The notes: generated from the sequence alone by a model not told the origin. Counted from the stretch's first letter, positions 54,846-62,626 are shown. The stretch: DNA of 64,000 bases from Maribacter_C sp947494565 (GCF_047345415.1 NZ_JBLFEP010000005.1:186001-250000); one strand, 5' to 3'. Program-made: numbers and translations.

Positions 54846-55618
54846 CGCTCAAATTTGTAACTAAGCCCATACGTCAAAAAGGTGTCATTTGCCTTGGCGC
54901 CGACCAAATTTATATTCTCATAGAAGTCGTTGAAACTCACTTTTAAGCTCAACCCCTTATAAACAGGAGCAAGTAGTGAGGTCTCTATATTAAATCTGTA
55001 GTTTTCTGATTCGCCCACGTCTTGTTGAAACCAGAATAGAAAATTGAAAATCAATCGTTTTGGAACTATGACAAACTTTGAATTTAAAACAGGGGATATG
55101 AAAAAGCCGTCTATGGTATCGCTACCACCGTTATCAAAGTCTTGGAAATTTGCACCAACATATTTTTTGTTGGCATAGCTACCCATAAGCCCAAGCTGTA
55201 CAAAGGCCCTTTGTTTATTTATTATGGCGTACCTGGTACCAACCCCATATTGGATGTTTCTATCGATTCTCTTGATGAAGAATTTTTCATAGAAGAAACC
55301 ACCAAAAACATCAAACTTTTCATTTATCCTATAGGTCAGGAAGTTTCTCGTTAGGTAGTCATCTTGTGATTTGTTCCCAAATACTTTTTGATAGAGATAT
55401 AAATGCCGTGAATGCAAATTCCATTTACTGTCCTTTGAATCGAGCGAAAAGTCCAATTGATTAATAAATTGCAGCCGTTCAAAATTTCCTGTTTGTACAT
55501 TACCCGTAGCGGCCAAATCTATTTTCAATTTGGTGCTATCGCTTACTTGTTGGGCATTACTAACAGTGATTAATAGTGTAGCGAGTAGAAATAGTATTTT
55601 GCTTGTAGTTGTTTTCAT
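54842..55618 (-). CDS. DUF481-type outer-membrane beta-barrel protein
   Basis: A 258-residue protein with a signal peptide (cleavage near TVSNAQ) and alternating polar/hydrophobic strands through the mature part, ending with the aromatic strand FLTYGLSYKFER. The pattern is that of DUF481 (YdiY-like) barrel proteins. The function is unknown; some relatives respond to acid or salt. It lies 10 bases after the bestrophin gene and overlaps the cytochrome b561 start. Confidence 0.77.
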   Translation of the reverse strand: MKTTTSKILFLLATLLITVSNAQQVSDSTKLKIDLAATGNVQTGNFERLQFINQLDFSLDSKDSKWNLHSRHLYLYQKVFGNKSQDDYLTRNFLTYRINEKFDVFGGFFYEKFFIKRIDRNIQYGVGTRYAIINKQRAFVQLGLMGSYANKKYVGANFQDFDNGGSDTIDGFFISPVLNSKFVIVPKRLIFNFLFWFQQDVGESENYRFNIETSLLAPVYKGLSLKVSFNDFYENINLVGAKANDTFLTYGLSYKFER

Positions 55619-55628
55619 TTTTTATGTT

Positions 55629-56609
55629 TTACATTAATACTTCACCATCAATCAGGATGTTCTGTTTTTGAATTGGTAAAGGGATATCGGTATCACGAAT
55701 CATTTCTCTCAAATCGATTTCTATGGTTCTGCATAGACTTGTGAGCGGAACATCTTCATTTTTATTTTCGAAAGGCGTCTCTGTGAATGAGCCTGTTTTT
55801 TCAATTACAATAAACATAAATGAGACAATCATTGTGGTAGGTATAACTAACCAATTGAGTGAGCCATCAACTGCAATTTCTTCAAAAAGACCTATCAAAG
55901 CGACGGGCAGAAAGCAAACAAAAATGAATACGAAAACTTGTATAAAGAAGTCATAGTACATTGGGAATGGTGTCTTCTTTATGCGTTCGGCCTTGCCCTG
56001 TAGATTGTAGAACTCAGCTAAAGTGTTCATCATCTCATACAGACGGAAATCCTCAATAAGGCTATCGTTTAAAATCTGCTTAAGATGTTGTGATTGTTGA
56101 TGAATAATTTGGGTAGGCACATTACTAAAAGTGAGCAGTTCCTTCAATTCACTTTTGGTCAAGAACTCTTTTAGTGCTTCGTGGTAATCAGTTTGCTGAT
56201 TCCTAAGATTGAGTCGTAAGGCATTTATGTAGGCAATATGCCGATAGATTATTGTCTTTTGAATTTTGGCTATGTCTTCTTTTGATTCACCTATATTTCT
56301 AGGGCTAATGTATGTGAGTACCTGGATAGCAAATGTTCTACTGGAATTAACGATGCCACCCCAAATCTTGCGAGCCTCCCACCAGCGGTCGTAGGCGGAG
56401 TTGTTTCTAAAGCTTAGGAAAATGGATAGCGCCGTACCCAAAATACCAATAGGAATAGCCCCCTTGAGCCCCAACCCCTTTATTTCTCCAAACTCGAATA
56501 AAACATAAACGGTACTGGAAAGCAGGAGTATGAACAAGAGATACTTCCATAAATAGACGATGATGGCAAATAGCCACACCATCCGATTGCTCGAAATTTT
56601 GGTAATCAT
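55629..56609 (-). CDS. Bestrophin-family anion channel
   Basis: A 326-residue bestrophin/UPF0187 protein. Family blocks are FRNNSAYDRWWEARKIWGGIVNSSR near residues 68-92, the neck helix region near the N-terminus, and the late acidic segment PLTSLCRTIEIDLREMIRDTDIP. Bacterial members form pentameric channels; the Klebsiella homologue conducts cations, whereas animal ones conduct chloride. It lies 57 bases after the two-domain SnoaL gene in the HxlR-linked operon. Confidence 0.92.
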   Translation of the reverse strand: MITKISSNRMVWLFAIIVYLWKYLLFILLLSSTVYVLFEFGEIKGLGLKGAIPIGILGTALSIFLSFRNNSAYDRWWEARKIWGGIVNSSRTFAIQVLTYISPRNIGESKEDIAKIQKTIIYRHIAYINALRLNLRNQQTDYHEALKEFLTKSELKELLTFSNVPTQIIHQQSQHLKQILNDSLIEDFRLYEMMNTLAEFYNLQGKAERIKKTPFPMYYDFFIQVFVFIFVCFLPVALIGLFEEIAVDGSLNWLVIPTTMIVSFMFIVIEKTGSFTETPFENKNEDVPLTSLCRTIEIDLREMIRDTDIPLPIQKQNILIDGEVLM

Positions 56610-56666
56610 ATGAGTAATGGTTGGTTAAAAAAGAAGGGCGTATTTTCTACGCCCTTCCAGATAGTC

Positions 56667-57443
56667 CTAGAAGTGGGGATGCTCATTTGCAACATTCTCC
56701 CACGGTTCAATTGCCTGTTCAACACTCCAGTGTTCGGCAATCAATCCATCATCAATTCTAAACCAATCAAAAACCACTCTCTCATTATCACCAAAATAAT
56801 GTGAGTGGGCCATCACTAAATCTCCAGAAGTCAATAGCAACTTATTATCGTGCTGCATTTTTCCTCCCATTTTATTTTTAATGTGGTCGACCAAGACGTC
56901 TTTGCCTTTAAGAGCACCGTCATTTTCGTTATGATAAACGTAATCCGAGGATACCAAATTATCGATTTCTACAAGTCTTCCCCTGTTCAATACGTGGTCA
57001 AGAAAACGTTTAACCACCGCCTTATTTTTTGCTCTGGTCTCGTCAGTTACTTCTTTTTCTCCATCACCACCACCTGCAATAGAATTTTGTAATTGGTCCT
57101 CTGGCATTGGCATTAGCGCATCCCAGTGTTCTTGTACTTTGCCATCTTCAATGCGCCAAACATCCGTGCATAAAAGTGGAATATCGCCAAGAGGATTAGG
57201 AGCGGTATAATAACCGTGGTACGCCATAATATCTCCATCGGATACCCAACGAATAGGTTTGTAGCCGAAATCCATTTCCAGCATCTGCTTTAAATGGACA
57301 ATGGTATCACCTGCCCACGGATTGTGTTGGATAAAATCTACGGCAAAATTTGCATCAATACCTGATTCACTCTTATCCTTTAAGATGGCATCAAGACCAT
57401 CAAATACAATTTGGATATTCTTTTTTTCTTTGGTTGTTAACAT
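56667..57443 (-). CDS. Two-domain SnoaL/ester cyclase-like protein
   Basis: A 258-residue cytoplasmic protein made of two tandem SnoaL-like domains. Domain 1 spans about 5-120 (FAVDFIQHNPWAGD, VWRIEDGKVQEHWDALMPMPE) and domain 2 about 135-250 (VSSDYVYHNENDGALKG, WFRIDDGLIAEHWSVEQAI). Each ends in the D(G/D)(K/L)xxEHW pattern of the ester-cyclase family (polyketide-type cyclases). It is the second gene of the operon, 29 bases after the APCDD1-like gene. The substrate is unknown. Confidence 0.85.
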   Translation of the reverse strand: MLTTKEKKNIQIVFDGLDAILKDKSESGIDANFAVDFIQHNPWAGDTIVHLKQMLEMDFGYKPIRWVSDGDIMAYHGYYTAPNPLGDIPLLCTDVWRIEDGKVQEHWDALMPMPEDQLQNSIAGGGDGEKEVTDETRAKNKAVVKRFLDHVLNRGRLVEIDNLVSSDYVYHNENDGALKGKDVLVDHIKNKMGGKMQHDNKLLLTSGDLVMAHSHYFGDNERVVFDWFRIDDGLIAEHWSVEQAIEPWENVANEHPHF

Positions 57444-57472
57444 TTTCTAGTGTTTTTAGTGATTATTGATTT

Positions 57473-58153
57473 TTATTTGTAAACTCTTTCAAGAGGGATT
57501 TGTAGTTGGTGTGGACGATTTTCAGGCTTATCAAAAGGAGTTCCATCGACGTGCTTAGCACCCATAAATAGCATTCCGTTTTTGAAGTAGATGAGGTCAT
57601 AATCGGAAACTATTTGACCATCCACAATATTGAACATTGGAAATTCCTTTTGTAAAATGTCCTTTTTCTTATTGGCTTCAAAGGCAGACATCCCTTTGGG
57701 TAAAGCCTGGTTAAGCATTTGGGCCGCTTGTGGATTTAGAGGGGTAACTCCGAAACCTTGGTCCAAGACATAATCTATTTTCCAGGCACCGTCTGCAATA
57801 GGATGTTCGTCACCCCATTCTAAATGTCCTTTGAATTCAAATTCCATAAGGGGTAACTTACCGTAGTTATCACCATAGAGTGTTATAATACCTGTGAAAG
57901 TGTCGTCTTTTTCAAAAGTGAAGTCCCGCCTAAGATAGGAAGGGGTGACAGTTCCTGTTCCCGTTCTATCTTCAGTAGGCCTTAGTTCTACAGCAATACT
58001 TTTCCATTGACCTACTGCATAATCCTTCACCTCATTTAAGGTTTTGGGTTCTTTGCTGTTCTGAATGGCTTTTTTACGCAGTGTTTGTGCACTAAGCGAT
58101 GTTATTGCGAAAAGGCATGCCAGCATGCCGAATGATTTTAGCGTTCTCTTCAT
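57473..58153 (-). CDS. Secreted hypothetical protein, possibly APCDD1/lipocalin-like
   Basis: A 226-residue protein with a signal peptide (cleavage near SLSAQTLR). The mature part starts with GQWKSIAVELRPTED and YLRRDFTFEKDDTFTG, a weak match to the APCDD1 beta-barrel domain (GxWxSxxxExRP, then yLxRxxxF). The C-terminal 60 residues contain DLIYFKNGMLFMGAKHVDG and may be a second strand-rich unit. No enzymatic motif is seen. It is the first gene of the long minus-strand operon and so the one closest to the divergent hxlR promoter region. Confidence 0.7.
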   Translation of the reverse strand: MKRTLKSFGMLACLFAITSLSAQTLRKKAIQNSKEPKTLNEVKDYAVGQWKSIAVELRPTEDRTGTGTVTPSYLRRDFTFEKDDTFTGIITLYGDNYGKLPLMEFEFKGHLEWGDEHPIADGAWKIDYVLDQGFGVTPLNPQAAQMLNQALPKGMSAFEANKKKDILQKEFPMFNIVDGQIVSDYDLIYFKNGMLFMGAKHVDGTPFDKPENRPHQLQIPLERVYK

Positions 58154-58269
58154 AATATTTAAATTTTACAATTCGCGTTAAATATGTTATGTTTGTCTCT
58201 AATAATCAAGTAGTTATAAATAAATTACATAGTCATTTTTTATAGACTATAATTGAAAATCAGCTAGTT
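58154..58269. promoter_or_regulatory. Divergent control region between hxlR and the 13-gene operon
   Basis: These 116 A+T-rich bases separate the two divergent units. TATGTTTG at 58188-58195 on the plus strand is an exact TAnnTTTG -7 element for hxlR. An inverted repeat (ATAGTC at 58229-58234, GACTAT at 58245-58250) is a candidate HxlR operator lying between that -7 element and the hxlR start. The operon promoter was not placed. Confidence 0.5.
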
Positions 58270-58590
58270 ATGAAAAGTGAAATAAATGTTAAATCTGATG
58301 CCTGCCCTGTTACCTACACCATGAGTAAAATCGGGGGTAAGTGGAAACCAATAATTTTATATTTAATCGATAAGGGTGGAAATCGTTTCGGTGTTCTGCA
58401 AAGGGCTATTGAAGGAATAAGTAAACAGATGTTGACGAAACAACTCCGAGAACTTGAGGCTGATGGACTTTTACACCGGAAGATTTTTGCTGAGATTCCG
58501 CCTAGGGTAGAATATTCGATTACCAAAAAAGGAAGCTCTCTTTTTCCTATTATTGAAAGTATGCGTGATTGGGGAGAAGCGGAAATGTGA
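58270..58590 (+). CDS. HxlR-family transcriptional regulator
   Basis: A 106-residue winged-helix protein typical of HxlR/YodB/QorR regulators. The conserved N-terminal cysteine is C12 (SDACPVTYTMSKIGGKWK). The recognition helix is in EGISKQMLTKQLRELEADGLLHRK and the wing around RVEYSITKKG. Relatives sense quinones, aldehydes or hypochlorite through this cysteine. It is divergent from the 13-gene operon and is its probable regulator, since no other regulator gene lies near. Confidence 0.93.
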   Translation: MKSEINVKSDACPVTYTMSKIGGKWKPIILYLIDKGGNRFGVLQRAIEGISKQMLTKQLRELEADGLLHRKIFAEIPPRVEYSITKKGSSLFPIIESMRDWGEAEM

Positions 58591-58899
58591 AGTATTAAAT
58601 GTTCAAAAAATCACTTGTGGAACTTTTATTCACTTGCCCCTGCGGAAGTGGGGCAAACCTTCCATTCCAATCTTCCCCAAACGAACACGCTTCGCCGGTC
58701 CGCTCGGGAAGTCTTTCCGCTTTCGGTTTGCCAGACCCCCTCGGAACCGCGCGAAAGAACAAGCGGCGAAGGGCCGCTTGACCTTTCTTCTCCCTACCCG
58801 CAATAATAAGCAGCCCTAGCCTGTGTGCCCATAACCCGAAAATCGCTCCATACATCTACAATACGTGCCTTTACCCCCTTAATGTAGTAAATTAGGAAC
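58591..58899. other. Unusual G+C-rich intergenic segment with hairpins, 309 bases
   Basis: Between hxlR and a membrane-protein gene, about 58630-58800 is clearly richer in G+C than its surroundings. It holds two hairpins: TTGCCCC/GGGGCAA at 58634-58640 and 58650-58656, and CAAGCGGC/GCCGCTTG at 58759-58766 and 58772-58779 with a 5-base loop. Frames on both strands are open here but have no recognisable protein content. It may be an old joint, a remnant or a structural site of the mobile element. Confidence 0.5.
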
Positions 58900-59613
58900 A
58901 TGGATATCCTAATCAAATATCTGCTGCTGGCATGTTTTGCATATGTATATGTTCGGTTGTTGATTCCTTATATCGGGTTCTTTACCCGATTCATGTTCAA
59001 CGAAAGAGTTGGGTGGGACAAGTACATCGAGAAACCTCGACTGGTATTTTATGGTCTAGGTTTAGCTCTAATGCATGGTAGTTATTCGACGTTTTTTGAA
59101 CCTATTTCTATTCTGCCCCAATTCTTTTATATACTCAATTGGTTCATTTTTATTAGCGGAATTGCACTTACCCAGCTAGTCTGGACTAAAAAATTCAAAA
59201 ATGTTTTTATTCCCAAGATTAAGGAAAAATTAAAGAGTAAAAAAAACTTCCATGTTTCGATTACCAAGGATCAATTAAGGAACATCTACAACGGACTTGT
59301 CCGTTATGATATGATAATCGTCGAACGCACGGAACAAGGTGATTTTATCAAAGTATTCACCGAGGATTGGAATGCCCATGATTCTAAAATATACTTCAAG
59401 CTGGATGCACCGAGTTGCAGGGAGTTCTTTGAATTATTTAAAGTCAACTTCCCTACAAATTCATTAACCGTAATCGACTTCTTCAAAAGATCTGATACCG
59501 TCCGAAGGGAAGATGGCAACCCTTACGCCTACTCCACAGTAAAGGATGCCAAATCAAGAACCCCAATTTCCAAGCGCAGTGATGAATTGAAGGAAATCTT
59601 TTCCGGTCTTTAG
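58900..59613 (+). CDS. Hypothetical membrane protein with cytoplasmic C-terminal domain
   Basis: A 237-residue protein with about three hydrophobic segments (about 5-30, 47-65, 70-95). A basic linker (KNVFIPKIKEKLKSKKN) and a soluble C-terminal domain follow. I recognise no family. It lies upstream of the HTH/mobC/relaxase genes on the same strand and is probably part of the mobile-element backbone, perhaps linked to mobilization or regulation, which is inference from position. Confidence 0.68.
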   Translation: MDILIKYLLLACFAYVYVRLLIPYIGFFTRFMFNERVGWDKYIEKPRLVFYGLGLALMHGSYSTFFEPISILPQFFYILNWFIFISGIALTQLVWTKKFKNVFIPKIKEKLKSKKNFHVSITKDQLRNIYNGLVRYDMIIVERTEQGDFIKVFTEDWNAHDSKIYFKLDAPSCREFFELFKVNFPTNSLTVIDFFKRSDTVRREDGNPYAYSTVKDAKSRTPISKRSDELKEIFSGL

Positions 59614-59645
59614 TTTCGTTTGTTTGCATTTTACGCCAGAATGTA

Positions 59646-59663
59646 TGCATTGCCTGCAATGCA
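59646..59663. repeat. Inverted repeat TGCATTGC/GCAATGCA
   Basis: Two 8-base arms at 59646-59653 and 59656-59663 with a 2-base gap form a near-continuous palindrome. It lies 97 bases upstream of the HTH gene and could be an operator. Confidence 0.5.
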
Positions 59664-59717
59664 CACACTTCCTTTACTTTCCCTTTCTAGATTAGTTCAA
59701 GAATTCCAGCAAAAAGA

Positions 59718-59731
59718 GCAAAAGCTTTTGC
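59718..59731. promoter_or_regulatory. 14-base palindrome GCAAAAGCTTTTGC before the HTH gene
   Basis: A perfect palindrome ends 28 bases before the HTH start. Its half site GCAAAAG recurs as an inverted pair at 60220-60244 before mobC, so one protein may bind both places. Confidence 0.55.
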
Positions 59732-59759
59732 GGATTGTTTAACCTGAAAAACGGCAATA

Positions 59760-60047
59760 ATGGATTATTTAGAACTCGAAGAAAGGCTAGACCGAATAGA
59801 ACGCCTATTGACCAATAGCAAGGAAGTGTTGACGTTTGAGGAGGCCTGCGAATATATGGGAGTCTCGCGAAGCTTTCTTTATAAGCTTACCTCCAGAAGA
59901 CAAATTCCGCATTCAAAACCCAATGGTAAAATGATATACTTTGAAAAGAAGAAAATCAATATTTGGTTGTTGCAGAACAGGAGAAAATCAAAAACTGAGA
60001 TTGAGAAAGAAGCATTGGAATATACCTTTAAAAATAGGCAGCCATAG
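59760..60047 (+). CDS. Excisionase-type helix-turn-helix protein
   Basis: A 95-residue HTH_17/excisionase-family protein. The winged-helix core is LTFEEACEYMGVSRSFLYKLTSRRQIPHSKPNGKMIYFEKKKINIWLL (about 24-72). Such proteins direct excision by helping the tyrosine recombinase or act as regulators in Bacteroidota mobile elements. It precedes mobC and the relaxase on the same strand and is followed by 298 bases containing likely oriT repeats. Confidence 0.88.
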   Translation: MDYLELEERLDRIERLLTNSKEVLTFEEACEYMGVSRSFLYKLTSRRQIPHSKPNGKMIYFEKKKINIWLLQNRRKSKTEIEKEALEYTFKNRQP

Positions 60048-60189
60048 ATTGATAAAATCATTTTTTAAACATAATGAAATACTCTTTCTACACTAAATAT
60101 TTAGATGATAATACATGATTAAATTTTTATGGATAGGGAGAAGGAAGAAGAATGAAAACAGTACTAATAATTGCGTCTGAGTAAGAATT

Positions 60190-60244
60190 CAAGATGTGTC
60201 ATTGTCATGACAAATCTTGCTTTTGCTCCCGTTGGTCGCAAAAG
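60190..60244. other. Candidate origin of transfer (oriT)
   Basis: Two adjacent inverted repeats lie upstream of mobC. The first has 13-base arms at 60190-60202 and 60207-60219 with one mismatch and a 4-base loop (CAAGATGTGTCAT and its partner). The second is CTTTTGC at 60220-60226 with GCAAAAG at 60238-60244, separated by 11 bases. The region just upstream of relaxosome genes is where oriT is expected; the nick site is not identified. Confidence 0.55.
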
Positions 60245-60345
60245 ATCGGAACTGTTAATTGGGTTTCCGATATGTTATTTAAAATAGAATTTCAATTGAG
60301 ATTTATTAAAAAAATCTTTCGATATAACAGAAGATAATACTTAAA

Positions 60346-60642
60346 GTGAAAAAGGAGTTCGTACAATTTAGATGTTCAGTTTATGAGAAGAAACTGCTCA
60401 GGATCAAAGCCAAAAAGAGTGGACTTTCCATCAGTGAATATTGTCGTCGAGCTGCCTTTGGTAACCGGATAATTGAAAGGCTATCGGAAAAACATATTGA
60501 GATATATAAAATGCTGTCCAAGTATCAGAACAATTTTAAGCTTATCGGGAATATGTTCCGAAAACGGAATCCTGAACTAGCTGATGAAGTGGTCAAATTG
60601 GCAAATGAAATACGGCAACATCTTTTGAATTTCAGGAAATGA
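60346..60642 (+). CDS. mobC: MobC-like relaxosome accessory protein
   Basis: A 98-residue protein with a ribbon-helix-helix N-terminus (VQFRCSVYEKKLLRIKAKKSGLSISEYCRRAAFGN), the typical MobC pattern. A helical C-terminal half follows (LIGNMFRKRN and ADEVVKLANEIRQHLL). The start is GTG. It overlaps the relaxase start by 4 bases. MobC proteins bind oriT and help open DNA for the relaxase. Confidence 0.86.
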   Translation: MKKEFVQFRCSVYEKKLLRIKAKKSGLSISEYCRRAAFGNRIIERLSEKHIEIYKMLSKYQNNFKLIGNMFRKRNPELADEVVKLANEIRQHLLNFRK

Positions 60643-61520
60643 TTGGAATGGGAAAATCCATATCGCATACATCGGCCTCCATGGGTTACGGACTTAGAGA
60701 GGATAAAAAACCTGAGATTATCCATAGCCAATACTTGGCAGGAGATACCCCAAAGGAAATTACCCAAGAGTTCAAAATCATCCAACAGCAGAATCACAAA
60801 TGCCAGAAAAATACTTTGAGTTTTGTGTTAAGTCCAACAATCGAAGACGGAAAGAAGCTAGATAACAAGAAACTGAAAGAAATCACGGAACGTTTTCTAA
60901 AAGAAATGAAGCTCCGAGAAAACCAAGCTATTGCATTTATCCATCGAAATAGACAGCATGTACATATCCATCTCTATGTAAACCGCATCAATTTTCAAGG
61001 GCAGGCCTACAAGGACAGCTTTATCGGGAAACGAAGCCAACAGGTGGCCGAACGGGTTGCCAAGCAAATGGGACTGACCACAGTTCGTGAGGTACAACAA
61101 CAAAAACTGGACAAGACCAAGGAAGTCAGGATGATGCTCAAACGTATCCATGATAGGGTTATCAATGAGGTACAGCCTAAAAATTTTGACCAGTATATAA
61201 AGGCCATGGAGGCTTATCCGGTTAAAATCATCCCCAGTATCAACAAACAAAACCAGTTACAGGGCTTTCGGTTCGAGTTTGCTGGACAGAACCTAAAAGG
61301 AAGCGAGGTGCACCGCTCCATGTCTATGGGCAGGATTGCAGAGCAGATAGGATTTGATAAGAATGTTGTTCAAAAGGTATCGCAGGACAAAAGCATGAAG
61401 CTTTTGGGAAATACCGTACGGGTCTCACCAAATCTTGCGGCCAAAATCGCAACCAAAGCCATCAAACATGTTGTCAAAAGGACAATCGATAAAGGAATTG
61501 GAATCGGAATTGAAATCTAA
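60639..61520 (+). CDS. Relaxase/mobilization nuclease (MobA-like)
   Basis: A 293-residue relaxase. The metal-binding three-histidine motif is HVHIHLYVNRINFQG at about residues 109-123, and the likely catalytic tyrosine lies near the N-terminus in SMGYGLRED. It nicks oriT and pilots the strand into a recipient during conjugation helped by another element. It is co-translated with mobC and followed closely by a membrane-protein gene. The size is typical of small Bacteroidota mobilizable elements. Confidence 0.92.
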   Translation: MIGMGKSISHTSASMGYGLREDKKPEIIHSQYLAGDTPKEITQEFKIIQQQNHKCQKNTLSFVLSPTIEDGKKLDNKKLKEITERFLKEMKLRENQAIAFIHRNRQHVHIHLYVNRINFQGQAYKDSFIGKRSQQVAERVAKQMGLTTVREVQQQKLDKTKEVRMMLKRIHDRVINEVQPKNFDQYIKAMEAYPVKIIPSINKQNQLQGFRFEFAGQNLKGSEVHRSMSMGRIAEQIGFDKNVVQKVSQDKSMKLLGNTVRVSPNLAAKIATKAIKHVVKRTIDKGIGIGIEI

Positions 61521-61524
61521 AATC

Positions 61525-61980
61525 ATGGCAAAATTGGACGAAATAGCGGAGTTACTAACGGAAGAAATCAAAGGCTTCGAAAACTCAATCAACCGAATGG
61601 AGCAATTGAAAAAGTTTTTAATGACCTATAAAGTTCAGGCCGACACCTCGGATATCGACTTTATTCTAAAGAGATATAACGACCATCAAAAGAAAGCTGT
61701 GGACGAACAAAACAAGTTATTGGCCAATGTCATTTATCACATTAAAAAGTCAATGGCTTTTCCAAAATGGTCGATAAAGCTATTTTGGGGGCTTTTGGTT
61801 TGTATCTTTTTGGTTCTGAGCTTCTCCGTTTATAAAGTTTTGCAAATCCCCAAACTAGAGCAAAACGCTTATGGTCAGGGAGAAGAAAAAGCGATTGCGC
61901 ATTTTAAAGCCTTCTTCGAGGCCAGCCCAGAGGCAAGCGAACTTTATCAAGAATGGCGAAAACCCCAAAACAAAGAGTAG
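61525..61980 (+). CDS. Hypothetical single-pass membrane protein of the mobilization operon
   Basis: About 151 residues from the ATG at 61525, 5 bases after the relaxase stop; the frame is open further upstream inside the relaxase gene but that part is a shadow. The N-terminal half is a charged, probably coiled-coil region (ELLTEEIKGFENSINRMEQLKKFL). One membrane segment follows at about residues 88-107 (LFWGLLVCIFLVLSFSVYKV), then a short soluble tail. Similar genes often follow relaxases in Bacteroidota, with unknown role. Confidence 0.75.
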   Translation: MAKLDEIAELLTEEIKGFENSINRMEQLKKFLMTYKVQADTSDIDFILKRYNDHQKKAVDEQNKLLANVIYHIKKSMAFPKWSIKLFWGLLVCIFLVLSFSVYKVLQIPKLEQNAYGQGEEKAIAHFKAFFEASPEASELYQEWRKPQNKE

Positions 61981-61981
61981 G

Positions 61982-62055
61982 TTGCGCCCTATCCGGTTTT
62001 TGCTTCACGCTTATCTGCCGGAACACTACAAAAACCGGACAGGATCCATGCGCAA
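61982..62055. repeat. Nested inverted repeat after the mobilization operon
   Basis: Core arms TCCGGTTTTTG at 61992-62002 and CAAAAACCGGA at 62029-62039 flank a 26-base loop. CCT/AGG extends the pairing across one mismatch, and outer arms TTGCGC at 61982-61987 and GCGCAA at 62050-62055 enclose it. It begins right after the stop codon at 61980. It may be a terminator, a recombination site or part of oriT. Confidence 0.6.
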
Positions 62056-62121
62056 AGTTTTTGGGTAAGATTTGGGGTTGTTCTGGAATTCTTATTTATA
62101 GAATTAGTGATGAGAGGTATT

Positions 62122-62619
62122 CTATCGCATATTTACTTTCATGAAATGGCATACTTTACCATATAACGGAGACTCAATAGTAAAAGGTGAACCATGATTT
62201 ATGGTAAATGATGGACCCAACTTGCTTGTCCATATACCAGTATTAGGTGGTGATACCAGTTGTCTTGAGGCATGAGTTGCATCTCCATTCAGTTGATAAA
62301 ATGCTATCTTTCTATAACCTTCTTCATAGGAGTCATCACTGCAGCTTTCATATTTAAGATGCGTGAATAAATCTATTAATGTTTTAATGGAAAATTCGTC
62401 CTCAACTTCGAAAGGCCAATCTACCTGAACGCCATCAAATCTGAACATAGGACGCTTATCTATAGGTAAGGCTTGCCACCATACGTCACTTCTGTTTCCA
62501 GCCCATGCAATACAATTAAAATTTGGATTAGGTCCATCAACTATTTTGAAATGAGAATCGCTTGCTAGATTCGGAAAATCAGATATTACGAGATTTCTAT
62601 TTTCAGGAGAATCGAGCAA
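62122..62619 (-). CDS. DUF7689-like hypothetical protein
   Basis: A 165-residue protein with the pattern FNCIAWAGNRSDVWW near residues 34-48 and HASRQL...GIWTSKLGPSFTINHGSPFTIE...YGKVCHFMK at the C-terminus. This resembles the DUF7689 type of small proteins, which I recall only as a family of unknown function. The conserved Cys, His and Trp residues suggest an enzyme-like or papain-like fold, but that is speculation. It is the last gene of a three-gene operon read from 63810, 7 bases after the middle gene. Confidence 0.7.
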   Translation of the reverse strand: MLDSPENRNLVISDFPNLASDSHFKIVDGPNPNFNCIAWAGNRSDVWWQALPIDKRPMFRFDGVQVDWPFEVEDEFSIKTLIDLFTHLKYESCSDDSYEEGYRKIAFYQLNGDATHASRQLVSPPNTGIWTSKLGPSFTINHGSPFTIESPLYGKVCHFMKVNMR

Positions 62620-62626
62620 TTAATAT

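Noticed and set aside
58553..58855. Open frames of 60-88 codons on both strands of the G+C-rich segment between hxlR and the membrane protein
   Set aside because: They overlap each other on both strands, have proline- and arginine-rich composition without family resemblance, and arise from lack of stop codons in G+C-rich DNA.
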